Part shown: piece after piece, positions 27,416 to 35,569 of the stretch
Numbering within the stretch: the stretch's first letter is position 1
Layout: each line of letters opens with the position of its first letter
Assembly (NCBI RefSeq): GCF_035969385.1
Contig: NZ_JAYKKJ010000001.1
Span: 310,001-374,000, forward strand
Direction of reading: 5' to 3'
Origin: SELP01 sp035969385
Lineage (GTDB): Bacteria; Pseudomonadota; Alphaproteobacteria; Rhodobacterales; Rhodobacteraceae
Length of the DNA stretch: 64,000 bases
Program-made: the position numbers and the translations under genes
Notes under the pieces: generated by a model
The model's database searches: none
Told to the model about the DNA's origin: nothing
What the model saw: the letters and a program-made list of their open reading frames with translations, nothing else

Positions 27416-27832
27416 ATGCCCGACCTGACAGGAAGATGCGCCTGTGGTGCCGTCACCTTTTCCGTTGAGGCGCCAAAGACCTATGGCGCCTGCCATTGCG
27501 AAATGTGCCGCCGCTGGACCGGTGGGGTCTGGATGGGCGTGGTGTGCGAAAGCGAGCCGGAGGTGACCGGCCCCCTCAAGGTTTGGAAATCCACACGGAT
27601 TGCCAGCCGTGGATTTTGCCCGGACTGCGGCAGTTCGGTCTGGCACCGCCCCCGGCGTGCAAAGTTCCCAACACTTGGCCAAGGGCTCTTCGATGACCAG
27701 GCGGGCTGGACCATGACCCGGGAAATCATGGCTGAGGACCGCCCCGACCACTATGCCTTTGGGACAGGTGCAAAGTCGTTTACAGGCTGGGGCACTCTTT
27801 GGGCGGTCGTGACTGGTCGGCTCCCCAAGTAG
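27416..27832 (+). CDS. GFA-family zinc-binding protein
   Basis: 138 residues of the GFA/CENP-V family (named for glutathione-dependent formaldehyde-activating enzyme). Zinc ligands are seen in GRCACGAV (CxC), ACHCEMC (CxxC) and GFCPDCGSS (CxxC). These proteins bind zinc and often glutathione; catalytic activity is disputed. It follows mch by 16 bp on the same strand and could be the last gene of that transcript. It lies just before the tandem palindromes of the sdh promoter. Confidence 0.88.
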   Translation: MPDLTGRCACGAVTFSVEAPKTYGACHCEMCRRWTGGVWMGVVCESEPEVTGPLKVWKSTRIASRGFCPDCGSSVWHRPRRAKFPTLGQGLFDDQAGWTMTREIMAEDRPDHYAFGTGAKSFTGWGTLWAVVTGRLPK

Positions 27833-27852
27833 AATCCAAACGCGCCAACTTC

Positions 27853-27883
27853 TGTGATCACACTCTGGAAAAATGTGATCACA
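27853..27883. promoter_or_regulatory. tandem TGTGATCACA palindromes upstream of sdhC
   Basis: TGTGATCACA at 27853-27862 and 27874-27883, centres 21 bp apart, 146-176 bp before the sdhC ATG. Both sequence and spacing are identical to the pair upstream of sucC (5703-5733). The AT-rich TATTTTATC at 27890-27898 could be a promoter element just downstream. A common dimeric regulator of the two TCA operons is inferred. Confidence 0.8.
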
Positions 27884-28028
27884 AGGCGGTATTTTATCGC
27901 TATCGCCCGTCGAATTCGTGGGATTTCGCCCGACTCCGTGCGTGACTCGGGTGGGAAAATCCTTCAGAAACGGGAAGACGGTGGGCGGCCTGCGTGTCGC
28001 CTGCGACGAAGCCGAGAAGGAAACCGAC

Positions 28029-28424
28029 ATGGCTGAGCAGACTTCGGGGCCGGGCGGGGTAGAGCGCCCGCTTTCCCCCCACATCCAGATTTACCGCTGG
28101 CACATTCCCATGCTGACCTCGATCCTGACCCGGATCACGGGCAATGCGCTGATCGTCAGCGCCGTTCTGGTCGTCTGGTGGCTTCTGGCGGCGGCAACCA
28201 GCCCGGAATATTACGCCGTGGCCGACGCCGTGATCACAAGCTGGCTGGGGGATATCGTGATGACCCTGTCGCTTTGGGGGATCTGGTATCACTTCCTCGC
28301 CGGGTTGCGGCATCTGTACTACGACGCGGGCCACGGGCTGGACATTCCGACGGCGGAAAAGCTGGGCTGGGGCCTGCTGATCGGCTCGGTCGTCCTGACC
28401 GTCCTGACGATCATCATCATCTAA
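28029..28424 (+). CDS. sdhC: succinate dehydrogenase cytochrome b556 subunit
   Basis: 131-residue membrane anchor with three transmembrane segments, near residues 28-50, 68-90 and 108-128. The N-terminal RPLSPHIQIYRWHIPMLTSI with LTRITG is the family signature. The heme-ligand region HFLAGLRHLYYDAGHG is intact. AAGGAAA stands before the ATG at 28029. First gene of sdhCDA-lipoproteins-sdhB. It anchors the SdhAB dimer and binds heme b and ubiquinone together with SdhD. Confidence 0.94.
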   Translation: MAEQTSGPGGVERPLSPHIQIYRWHIPMLTSILTRITGNALIVSAVLVVWWLLAAATSPEYYAVADAVITSWLGDIVMTLSLWGIWYHFLAGLRHLYYDAGHGLDIPTAEKLGWGLLIGSVVLTVLTIIII

Positions 28425-28434
28425 GGGGGCCGAG

Positions 28435-28806
28435 ATGCGTTATCTGACAGACCGCAAGCGCGCCGAAGGCAAGGGCGCAGGCCACAGCGGAACCGAACAT
28501 CACTGGCACATGCAGGTCAGCGCGGTGGGGCTGGCCCTGATCGTGCCGACCTTCCTTTATGTCTTTGGTTCGGCCCTTGGCGGTACCCATGACGAGGTTC
28601 TGGCCACTTTTGCCCGCCCGATCCCGGCGATCCTGACCGGGCTGGTTCTGGTCTTCGGCCTGCTGCACTTCAAGAACGGCGCGCAGATCATGATCGAAGA
28701 TTACTGGCGCGGCACCACCCGCAAGGCGGCGCTGATGTTCACGACCGCATTCACCTATGGCCTGATCGCGACCGGGCTGTTCGCGCTGGCGAAAATGGCG
28801 CTGTAA
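28435..28806 (+). CDS. sdhD: succinate dehydrogenase membrane anchor subunit
   Basis: 123 residues with three hydrophobic segments: around 30-48, 60-80 and 98-120. It starts MRYLTDRKRAEGKGAGHSGTEHHW, typical of alphaproteobacterial SdhD. The segment HFKNGAQIMIEDYWRG, with the conserved Asp/Tyr near the quinone site, is present. It begins 10 bp after sdhC. It completes the two-subunit membrane anchor of complex II. Confidence 0.93.
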   Translation: MRYLTDRKRAEGKGAGHSGTEHHWHMQVSAVGLALIVPTFLYVFGSALGGTHDEVLATFARPIPAILTGLVLVFGLLHFKNGAQIMIEDYWRGTTRKAALMFTTAFTYGLIATGLFALAKMAL

Positions 28807-28818
28807 GGAAGACGACCG

Positions 28819-30624
28819 ATGGCAGCTTACGAATACGAGACGCACGAATACGACGTGGTCGTTGTGGGGGCCGGCGGGGCCGGTCTGCGCGCCACCCTCG
28901 GCATGGCCGAACAGGGGCTGCGCACGGCCTGCGTGACCAAGGTCTTCCCGACCCGGTCGCACACCGTTGCGGCACAGGGCGGCATCGCCGCCAGCCTTGG
29001 CAACATGGGCCCGGACAGCTGGCAATGGCACATGTATGACACCGTGAAGGGGTCCGACTGGCTGGGCGACACCGACGCGATGGAATACCTTGCCCGCGAG
29101 GCACCCAAGGCGGTTTACGAGCTGGAGCATTACGGCGTGCCGTTCAGCCGGACCGAAGAGGGCAAGATCTATCAGCGCCCGTTCGGCGGCCACACGACCG
29201 AGTTCGGCGAAGGCCCGCCGGTGCAGCGCACCTGCGCCGCCGCCGACCGGACCGGCCACGCGATCCTGCATACGCTTTATGGCCAGTCCCTGAAGGAAAA
29301 GGCCGAGTTCTTCATCGAATACTTCGCCATCGACCTGATCATGTCGGACGATGGCGTGTGTCAGGGTGTCGTCTGCTGGAAGCTGGACGATGGCACCATG
29401 CATGTCTTCAATGCCAAGATGGTGGTGCTGGCGACCGGCGGCTATGGCCGCGCCTATTTCAGCGCGACCAGCGCCCACACCTGCACCGGCGACGGCGGCG
29501 GGATGGTGGCGCGGGCGGGTCTGCCGCTTCAGGACATGGAATTCGTCCAGTTCCACCCGACCGGCATTTATGGCGCGGGCTGCCTGATCACCGAAGGCGC
29601 GCGCGGCGAGGGCGGCTATCTGACCAACTCGGAAGGCGAACGGTTCATGGAGCGCTATGCGCCCAACTACAAGGACCTTGCCCCGCGTGATTATGTCAGC
29701 CGCTGCATGACCATGGAAATCCGCGAGGGCAGGGGCGTGGGTGCCAATGGCGACCACATTCACCTGAACCTGAACCACCTGCCCGCCGAGGCGCTGGCCG
29801 AACGCCTGCCGGGGATTTCGGAAAGCGCGAAGATTTTCGCGGGCGTCGACGTGACCAAGGAACCGATCCCGGTTCTGCCGACCGTGCATTACAACATGGG
29901 CGGGGTGCCGACGAACTATTACGGTGAGGTTCTGAACCCGACCAAGAAAGACCCCAATGCCGTGGTCCCGGGCCTGATGGCCGTGGGCGAGGCGGGCTGC
30001 GCGTCGGTTCACGGGGCGAACCGCCTTGGGTCCAACAGCCTGATCGACCTTGTGGTCTTTGGCCGCGCCGCCGCGATCCGCGCCGGGGCCGTGGTGGACC
30101 GGTCCAGCGCCGTCCCGACCGCGAACACCGCCAGCGTCGACAAGGCGTTTGATCGGTTCGACGGGCTGCGCCATGCCAATGGCACCGTGCCCACCGCCGA
30201 ACTGCGCCTTGAGATGCAGAAGACCATGCAGGCCGATGCTGCCGTCTTCCGCACCGACAAGACGCTGAAGGAGGGGGTCGAGAAGATGACCGCCGTGGCG
30301 GCCAAGCTGGATGACCTGAAGGTCACCGACCGGTCGCTGGTCTGGAACAGTGACCTGATGGAAACGCTGGAACTGACCAACCTGATGCCGAACGCGCTGG
30401 CCACCATCGTGGGCGCCGAGGCCCGCAAGGAAAGCCGGGGCGCCCATGCGCATGAGGATTACGCCGAACGCGACGACAAGAAATGGCGCGTCCATACGAT
30501 TTCCCGTGTTGAGGGGAACAAGGTGGACCTGTCCTATCGTCCGGTGATCACCGACCCGCTGACCACCGAGGATCAGGGTGGGATCAGCCTGAAGACCATC
30601 GCCCCCAAGGCGCGGACCTTCTGA
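28819..30624 (+). CDS. sdhA: succinate dehydrogenase flavoprotein subunit
   Basis: 601 residues, the catalytic FAD subunit oxidising succinate to fumarate. FAD fold: VVVGAGGAGLRATLG near residue 14. The covalent-FAD histidine is in TRSHTVAAQGGIAASL. Catalytic-site motifs such as QFHPTGIYGAGCLITEG and GEAGCASVHGANRLGSNS are complete. It begins 12 bp after sdhD. The stop codon shares one base with the ATG of the following lipoprotein gene. Confidence 0.97.
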   Translation: MAAYEYETHEYDVVVVGAGGAGLRATLGMAEQGLRTACVTKVFPTRSHTVAAQGGIAASLGNMGPDSWQWHMYDTVKGSDWLGDTDAMEYLAREAPKAVYELEHYGVPFSRTEEGKIYQRPFGGHTTEFGEGPPVQRTCAAADRTGHAILHTLYGQSLKEKAEFFIEYFAIDLIMSDDGVCQGVVCWKLDDGTMHVFNAKMVVLATGGYGRAYFSATSAHTCTGDGGGMVARAGLPLQDMEFVQFHPTGIYGAGCLITEGARGEGGYLTNSEGERFMERYAPNYKDLAPRDYVSRCMTMEIREGRGVGANGDHIHLNLNHLPAEALAERLPGISESAKIFAGVDVTKEPIPVLPTVHYNMGGVPTNYYGEVLNPTKKDPNAVVPGLMAVGEAGCASVHGANRLGSNSLIDLVVFGRAAAIRAGAVVDRSSAVPTANTASVDKAFDRFDGLRHANGTVPTAELRLEMQKTMQADAAVFRTDKTLKEGVEKMTAVAAKLDDLKVTDRSLVWNSDLMETLELTNLMPNALATIVGAEARKESRGAHAHEDYAERDDKKWRVHTISRVEGNKVDLSYRPVITDPLTTEDQGGISLKTIAPKARTF

Positions 30625-30914
30625 TGCGCGGGCTGGTTGTCATTCTTGCCCTGCCGCTGCTGGCCGCCGCCTGCACCCCGCAGCCGATGTCGCCGGAACG
30701 CGCCCATGAAGTTTGTTCCGAGCGGGCCCGCGAGGCCGCCGGGCCGACCGGCCGCGTGACGATCGGCGCGAATTCCAATTCCGGCCCCTTCGTCGGGGCC
30801 GAGATCGGGCTGAGCGCGGATTACCTTGCCGGGCGTGATCCGGTGGCGGTCTACGCCGAATGCTACCAAAGCCGGACCGGCGGGCAGATCCCGACCCGCC
30901 AACCAGACCTGTAA
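30624..30914 (+). CDS. small lipoprotein in the sdh operon (first of two)
   Basis: 96 residues. The signal peptide MRGLVVILALPLLAAAC ends at a lipobox-like AAAC (Cys17). The mature part is about 80 residues with two further cysteines (HEVCSERA and AECYQ), which could form a disulfide. Its ATG overlaps the sdhA TGA by one base, so it is translationally coupled. The role is unknown. From memory, related Rhodobacter genomes also have small genes between sdhA and sdhB, which argues that the position is maintained. Confidence 0.83.
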   Translation: MRGLVVILALPLLAAACTPQPMSPERAHEVCSERAREAAGPTGRVTIGANSNSGPFVGAEIGLSADYLAGRDPVAVYAECYQSRTGGQIPTRQPDL

Positions 30915-30925
30915 GGAGAGTTCCG

Positions 30926-31300
30926 ATGCGTTTGTTCTTGTCCATAGCCCTTGCCGCTACCGTCGCGGGCTGCGCGATGCAGGATGGGGCCGAGGATGCG
31001 GCCCCGGCGGTGGACACCGCGGCATTCGAGGCGCCGGCGGAGGTCGCCGCCGCACCGCTTGATGGCGAGGCCAACGCCTCTGTCGATGATCAGGCCCGCG
31101 CGGTGGTGTCGCCGCTGGTGCAGGCGCAGGCCCCCGGCCCGGTGGGCGAGGCCCTGACCGGCTGCATCATCGACAGCGCTTCGGAGGCCGAACTTGCCAC
31201 CTTGGCGGCGAACGAAGACCCGGACGCCACGCTGGCGCTGACCCAGTCGCTGTTGAACAGCGACGCCACCATTGCCTGCGCCACCGCGGCGCTGACCTGA
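30926..31300 (+). CDS. small lipoprotein in the sdh operon (second of two)
   Basis: 124 residues. MRLFLSIALAATVAGC is a textbook lipoprotein signal (Cys16). A low-complexity Ala/Glu/Asp/Pro-rich linker follows, then a short domain with two cysteines (TGCIIDSASEAEL and IACATAAL) likely to form a disulfide. AAGGAGAG is placed 5 nt before the ATG; the gene starts 11 bp after the previous lipoprotein and ends 29 bp before sdhB. The function is unknown; periplasmic or outer-membrane location is expected. Confidence 0.83.
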   Translation: MRLFLSIALAATVAGCAMQDGAEDAAPAVDTAAFEAPAEVAAAPLDGEANASVDDQARAVVSPLVQAQAPGPVGEALTGCIIDSASEAELATLAANEDPDATLALTQSLLNSDATIACATAALT

Positions 31301-31329
31301 ACGAACGAACCAAGGCAGGAGCCTGAGAC

Positions 31330-32109
31330 ATGGTCCAACTGACGCTTCCCAAGAACAGCCGGATGACGGTGGGCAAGACATGGCCGAAACCCGAAGGGGC
31401 GAAGAACCTGCGCAAGGTGCAGATTTACCGCTGGAACCCCGACGACGGAAAGAACCCGCGTCTGGATACCTACTGGGTGGATATGGACAGCTGCGGCCCG
31501 ATGGTTCTGGACGTGCTGATCAAGATCAAGAACGAGATCGACCCGACCCTGACCTTCCGCCGGTCCTGCCGGGAAGGCATCTGCGGCTCCTGCGCGATGA
31601 ACATCGACGGGCGCAACACGCTGGCCTGTATCTTCGGCACGGACGAGATCCGGGGCGATATCAAGATCTACCCGCTACCGCATATGCCGGTGGTCAAGGA
31701 CCTGATCCCCGACCTGACCCATTTCTACGCCCAGCATGCCAGCATCATGCCCTGGCTGGAAACCAAGACCAACCGCCCCGCCAAGGAATGGCGCCAGTCG
31801 ATCGAGGACCGAAAGAAGCTGGACGGTCTGTATGAATGCGTCATGTGCGCCTCGTGCTCGACCTCTTGCCCGTCCTATTGGTGGAACGGCGACAAGTATC
31901 TTGGGCCGGCCGCGCTGCTGCACGCCTACCGCTGGCTGATCGACAGCCGGGACGAGGCGACGGGCGAACGGCTGGATCAGCTGGAAGACCCGTTCAAGCT
32001 GTACCGCTGCCACACGATCATGAACTGCGCCAAGACCTGCCCGAAGGGTCTGAACCCGGCCAAGGCCATTTCGCACATCAAGAAGATGATGGTGGAGCGT
32101 CACGTCTAG
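31330..32109 (+). CDS. sdhB: succinate dehydrogenase iron-sulfur subunit
   Basis: 259 residues carrying the three clusters that move electrons from FAD to quinone. The [2Fe-2S] ligands are in CREGICGSCAMNI; the [4Fe-4S] and [3Fe-4S] ligands are in CVMCASCSTSCPSYWWN and CHTIMNCAKTCPKGLNP. Length and order are standard. It is the last gene of the sdh operon and is followed by a hairpin at 32162-32191. Confidence 0.97.
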   Translation: MVQLTLPKNSRMTVGKTWPKPEGAKNLRKVQIYRWNPDDGKNPRLDTYWVDMDSCGPMVLDVLIKIKNEIDPTLTFRRSCREGICGSCAMNIDGRNTLACIFGTDEIRGDIKIYPLPHMPVVKDLIPDLTHFYAQHASIMPWLETKTNRPAKEWRQSIEDRKKLDGLYECVMCASCSTSCPSYWWNGDKYLGPAALLHAYRWLIDSRDEATGERLDQLEDPFKLYRCHTIMNCAKTCPKGLNPAKAISHIKKMMVERHV

Positions 32110-32161
32110 GAGCGGCTGTTAAGAGGTGCGCTTCCGCGCGTTTCTATTCTGAAATCGGCAC

Positions 32162-32191
32162 AGCGACGCCCCGGACCCCGGCGGCGTCGCT
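32162..32191 (+). terminator. hairpin downstream of sdhB
   Basis: AGCGACGCC and GGCGTCGCT form a 9-bp stem around a 12-nt GC-rich loop, starting 53 bp after the sdhB stop. TCTGCATTT follows, a weak U-containing tail. Just downstream, GCCTCCGGCGGGGATATTTA (around 32208-32227) resembles an intergenic sequence I remember as common in Rhodobacterales genomes. Confidence 0.55.
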
Positions 32192-32313
32192 TCTGCATTT
32201 GGCGGGTGCCTCCGGCGGGGATATTTATGGACCCAAAGAAGGGGGTGTTCGCCCTTGCCAAATCTGCCGTGCCGGGGTGATCTGGCCGCGCCCAAGACCG
32301 GAGGCCCGAACCC

Positions 32314-33156
32314 ATGACCGAACCCGCTGATGCCGCAGCCCGCCGGGCCGTTGCCCCGGTGATCTGCTATCCGACCGACACGCTGCCAGTGCCGGAGATG
32401 GGTCTTTACGCGGTGGCCCGCGCCACGGCGCGGAAGCTGGATGAGGTGATCGTTCCCGCCCGCGATGCCGCCAGTATCGAGGTGCCCGCCGGGTCGTTCC
32501 TGCGCATCGAAAGCGTGGAGGGCCCGCAGGTCGGCGACCTGAACCTGTTTAATCTGCACGACCTGTCAGAGCGGTTCTATTCCGGCAAGACCCGTGCGCT
32601 GCATGGCACTCATGTCACCACGGGCGATCGGCTTTGGTCCAACTTTCCGACCCTGCGTCCGATGGCGACGGTGACGGCGGACAGTTTGGGCTGGTATGGG
32701 ATCGATGCCTTTGGCGGGTCGGTGCATGATGTGATCGGCACCCGCTGCGACCCCTATACCGGAAACCTTTTGTCGGGCACCCAATACCACTACTGCTGCC
32801 ATTCCAACCTGACCCGCGCGCTGGCTGATGCGCGGGGGCTGACCCTGTCCGAGGCGGAGGCCCATGTGCATGACGTGCTGAACGTGTTCATGTGCACCGG
32901 GTTCACCCGCGACACGGGGCAATATTTCATGAAGGCCAGCCCGGTCCGCCCGGGCGACCATATCGAGTTCTTCGCCGAGATCGACCTTCTGGCGGTTCAG
33001 AGCGCCTGTCCCGGTGGCGATTGTTCGTCGGAACATTCGTCGGACACGGCGGCCTGCTATCCTCTGAAGATGGAGGTCTGGACACCGGACCCCGCCGCGC
33101 TGGAGGGGTGGGAGCCGCCCGCGGTCAACGGTTATGACCGCAGCCACGGGCGGTAG
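32314..33156 (+). CDS. DUF1989 (urea carboxylase-associated) family protein
   Basis: 280 residues. The cupin-like DUF1989 domain spans most of the protein. Conserved elements are GSFLRIESVEGPQVGDLNLF, SGKTRALHGTHVTTGDRLWS and HYCCHSNLTRALADARGL. Some relatives act next to urea carboxylase or in C1/amine metabolism, but no urea carboxylase is here. The Cys/His-rich motifs suggest metal binding. It is followed, beyond a hairpin element, by a convergent SHMT-like gene, so the two may work on related substrates. The biochemical activity is unknown. Confidence 0.83.
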   Translation: MTEPADAAARRAVAPVICYPTDTLPVPEMGLYAVARATARKLDEVIVPARDAASIEVPAGSFLRIESVEGPQVGDLNLFNLHDLSERFYSGKTRALHGTHVTTGDRLWSNFPTLRPMATVTADSLGWYGIDAFGGSVHDVIGTRCDPYTGNLLSGTQYHYCCHSNLTRALADARGLTLSEAEAHVHDVLNVFMCTGFTRDTGQYFMKASPVRPGDHIEFFAEIDLLAVQSACPGGDCSSEHSSDTAACYPLKMEVWTPDPAALEGWEPPAVNGYDRSHGR

Positions 33157-33159
33157 ATT

Positions 33160-33276
33160 CTATAGCGTGTCGCGGTAAACGGGTTCAAGCATTCACCAAC
33201 CCGGGCGAGGCAGCGTTTGCACAGCGCAACGCGTTCGCCCGGGCAGGTGAATTCAATTGAACACGACATGCTCTAG
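33160..33276. repeat. 117-bp imperfect inverted repeat (REP/MITE-like element)
   Basis: Almost the whole gap between the DUF1989 and SHMT-like genes folds on itself. The outer arms CTATAGCGTGTCG and CGACATGCTCTAG, the middle ATTCACC and GGTGAAT, and the inner CCCGGGCGA and TCGCCCGGG all pair. The outer right edge CTAG supplies the TAG stop of the SHMT-like gene. No transposase is present. It looks like a non-autonomous palindromic element. Confidence 0.7.
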
Positions 33277-34592
33277 CCGTTGACGTAGTGCAGCCGGTCG
33301 AACCAGCCGCGCAGTTCTGCAGTGCGGGGGGCAATGGCGGCCGAGTCGTTGGCCTGAAGTGCCTCGGCCACCAGCGCCGCGATGGCGGGGATATCCTTGA
33401 CCGTGACACCCCAGCGCACCAGTTCCGGCGTGCCGATCCGCAGCCCGTTCATGTCGCCCTGAACCTCCTCGACTGGCAGGCCGATGCCGCAGGCAAGGAA
33501 CCCCGCCCTTTCGAGGGTCTTTGACGCCGCTTGCCCGCCGCCATAGGGGGCGGCCAGAACCGCGAATTGGTGCGAGGTTGTAAAGCCGCCTGCGCCCCGG
33601 AAAACGGGGATACCCAGCCGGTCCAGCTCTGCCGCGAAGGCTTGCGCGGTGTCGATCATCGCCCGGGCATAGGCCCGGCCATGATCCCGCCAATCCAGCA
33701 GGCTGAGCGCCAGCGCGGCCGATTTCGCGGCGTCGAAATTTGCGGTCATCCCCGGAAAGGCGATGCTGTCCAGCCGCTGGGCGATGTCGGCGTCGTTGGT
33801 CACGATCAGCCCGCCAGCCGGGCCGCCGAGGGATTTATAGGTGCTCATCGTCATCAGATGCGCACCTTCGGCCAGCGGGTTGGCCCATGCCCCGCCCGCG
33901 ATGATCCCGCATTGGTGGGCCGCGTCGAACAGGACCTTGGCCCCGACCTTGTCGGCGATGGCCCGGATTTCGCGCACCGGATGGGGGAAGAGGTTGAGCG
34001 AGCCGCCGATGGTGATGATCTTGGGCTTCACCTCCACCGCCAGCTTTTCCAGTGCCGCCAGATCGACGGTGTAGCCGTCCGCGTTTACCGGGGCGGGGTG
34101 GGTTTGCAGCCCGTAAAGACCGGCGCAGCCGTCGGCGTGGTGGGTGACATGGCCGCCGACCGCGGCGGGCGGCGCGATGATTACGTCGCCGGGTTTGGCC
34201 AGCGCCATGAAGCCATAGAGATTGGCGATGGCCCCCGACGGCACCCGGATTTCGGCATAGCGCGCGCCGAAGATCTCGCAGGCCAGCTCGGCGGCCAGCA
34301 CCTCGATCTCTTCGATCGCTTGCAGGCCCATTTCGTATTTGTCGCCCGGATAGCCGAGCGAGGGTCGCGACCCCAGACCACGCGCCAGAACCGCCTCTGC
34401 CTTGGGGTTCATCACGTTCGTGGCGGGGTTGAGGTTGAAGCAGGCCTTGGTGTGGATTCGGTCGTTTTCGGAGATCAGCGCCTCGATCCGGTCTGCGACG
34501 GTGGCAGAGGGGGCAGAGGCGGTGGCGGCGATGTCCTGAACGCGGGTTTCGCATTTGGCGGGCACCCAGGGGCGGCGGGCAAGGTGGATCAT
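33273..34592 (-). CDS. serine hydroxymethyltransferase-like PLP enzyme
   Basis: 439 residues, fold type I PLP enzyme related to GlyA but divergent. LGSRPSLGYPGDKYEMGLQA matches the GlyA substrate loop, and LFDAAHQCGIIAGG keeps the Asp/His of the PLP site. The lysine motif is STYKSLGGPAGG instead of THKTLRGPRGG, so the catalytic lysine is present but its flanking His and Arg are not. This points to a paralogue such as an alpha-methylserine-type transferase or aldolase rather than the housekeeping enzyme. Divergent from a LysR gene that probably controls it. The stop lies in the palindromic element. Confidence 0.82.
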   Translation of the reverse strand: MIHLARRPWVPAKCETRVQDIAATASAPSATVADRIEALISENDRIHTKACFNLNPATNVMNPKAEAVLARGLGSRPSLGYPGDKYEMGLQAIEEIEVLAAELACEIFGARYAEIRVPSGAIANLYGFMALAKPGDVIIAPPAAVGGHVTHHADGCAGLYGLQTHPAPVNADGYTVDLAALEKLAVEVKPKIITIGGSLNLFPHPVREIRAIADKVGAKVLFDAAHQCGIIAGGAWANPLAEGAHLMTMSTYKSLGGPAGGLIVTNDADIAQRLDSIAFPGMTANFDAAKSAALALSLLDWRDHGRAYARAMIDTAQAFAAELDRLGIPVFRGAGGFTTSHQFAVLAAPYGGGQAASKTLERAGFLACGIGLPVEEVQGDMNGLRIGTPELVRWGVTVKDIPAIAALVAEALQANDSAAIAPRTAELRGWFDRLHYVNG

Positions 34593-34690
34593 GGCGGGCT
34601 CCTTTTCGTTGGGGACAGGATCGGCGGGGGAGGGCTTGCCCGCAAATCAGTTTTCTGAAAATTTAGGGTTAGAAAAATTAAGGCTATGCC

Positions 34691-35569
34691 ATGACCCTTG
34701 CCCCGCCCCCCATGCGCTTGCCCGCGCTGAATGCCCTGCGCGCCTTCGAGGCGGCGGCGCGGCTGGGCGGGTTCGCGGCGGCAGCCGAGGAATTGGGCGT
34801 GACCCCCGGCGCCGTCACCGCCCATATCAAGGGCTTGGAGGCCGATCTGGGCGCGTCCCTGTTCGAGCGGCAGGCCAAGGGGGTGCAGCTGACCGCGTTG
34901 GGCGCGCGCTGCTTGCCCGCGCTGTCCGAAGCTTTCGACAGTTTGGGTGTCGTGGTGCAGACCTTGCGGGCCGAGGCGGCGCCACAGGTTGTCCAGATTG
35001 CGGCCCTGCCGGCGGTGGCGCAGCTTTGGCTGTCGCCGCGCCTGCCGGGTCTGCGGGCGGCTTTCCCCGGCCTGTCGGTGTCGATCACCGCGATGGAGCG
35101 GCCGCCGAACCTGAAACGGGCGCCCTATGACATGACATTGTTCTATGGGTCCGCGGGCGGTGTCGTGGTCGCGCGGGACGAGATATTTCCCGTCTGCGCC
35201 CCATCCCTGGCCGGGCACATTAGGGCGGCGTCCGACCTGTCGTCAGTGCCCTGCTTGTCCGATGCGGTCTGGTCCCGGGATTGGCAGATCTGGGCCGCCA
35301 AACATGCGCCCGGTCTGGTGCCGCGCGGGCCTGTGCATTCTCTGTTCGCGCTTGCGGTCGAAGAGGCTGTGAACGGGGCGGGGGTGCTGATGGCGCATGG
35401 GGCGTTGGTCGAACGGCATCTGGACAGCGGCGCCCTTGTCGCGCCCTTGCCGGGCCGTGTGCGGCTGGATCGGGATTTGCGGCTGGGCTTTGCCCGCCCC
35501 CCGCGCCCGGGGTCTGCCGTGGCGCGGGTTGCGGATTGGCTGCGCTCGTCAGGCGAAGGCGGCCTCTAG
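34691..35569 (+). CDS. LysR-family regulator (GcvA-like) divergent from the SHMT-like gene
   Basis: 292 residues of the GcvA/AmpR branch: LPALNALRAFEAAARLGGFA starts the winged helix, with AAAEELGVTPGAVTAHIKGL as the recognition region. The ligand-binding domain is shorter than average. Divergent from the SHMT-like gene with a 98-bp AT-rich promoter gap, so control of that gene (amino acid or C1 signals) is the likely role. An ATG at 34712 (MRLPAL) is an alternative start. Its 3' end overlaps the convergent deoD gene by 21 bp. Confidence 0.85.
   Translation: MTLAPPPMRLPALNALRAFEAAARLGGFAAAAEELGVTPGAVTAHIKGLEADLGASLFERQAKGVQLTALGARCLPALSEAFDSLGVVVQTLRAEAAPQVVQIAALPAVAQLWLSPRLPGLRAAFPGLSVSITAMERPPNLKRAPYDMTLFYGSAGGVVVARDEIFPVCAPSLAGHIRAASDLSSVPCLSDAVWSRDWQIWAAKHAPGLVPRGPVHSLFALAVEEAVNGAGVLMAHGALVERHLDSGALVAPLPGRVRLDRDLRLGFARPPRPGSAVARVADWLRSSGEGGL

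Noticed and set aside
28417..30495. A 692-codon open frame opposite sdhA
   Set aside because: It is the shadow of sdhA on the other strand, with low-complexity His/Gly/Val content and no ribosome-binding site.
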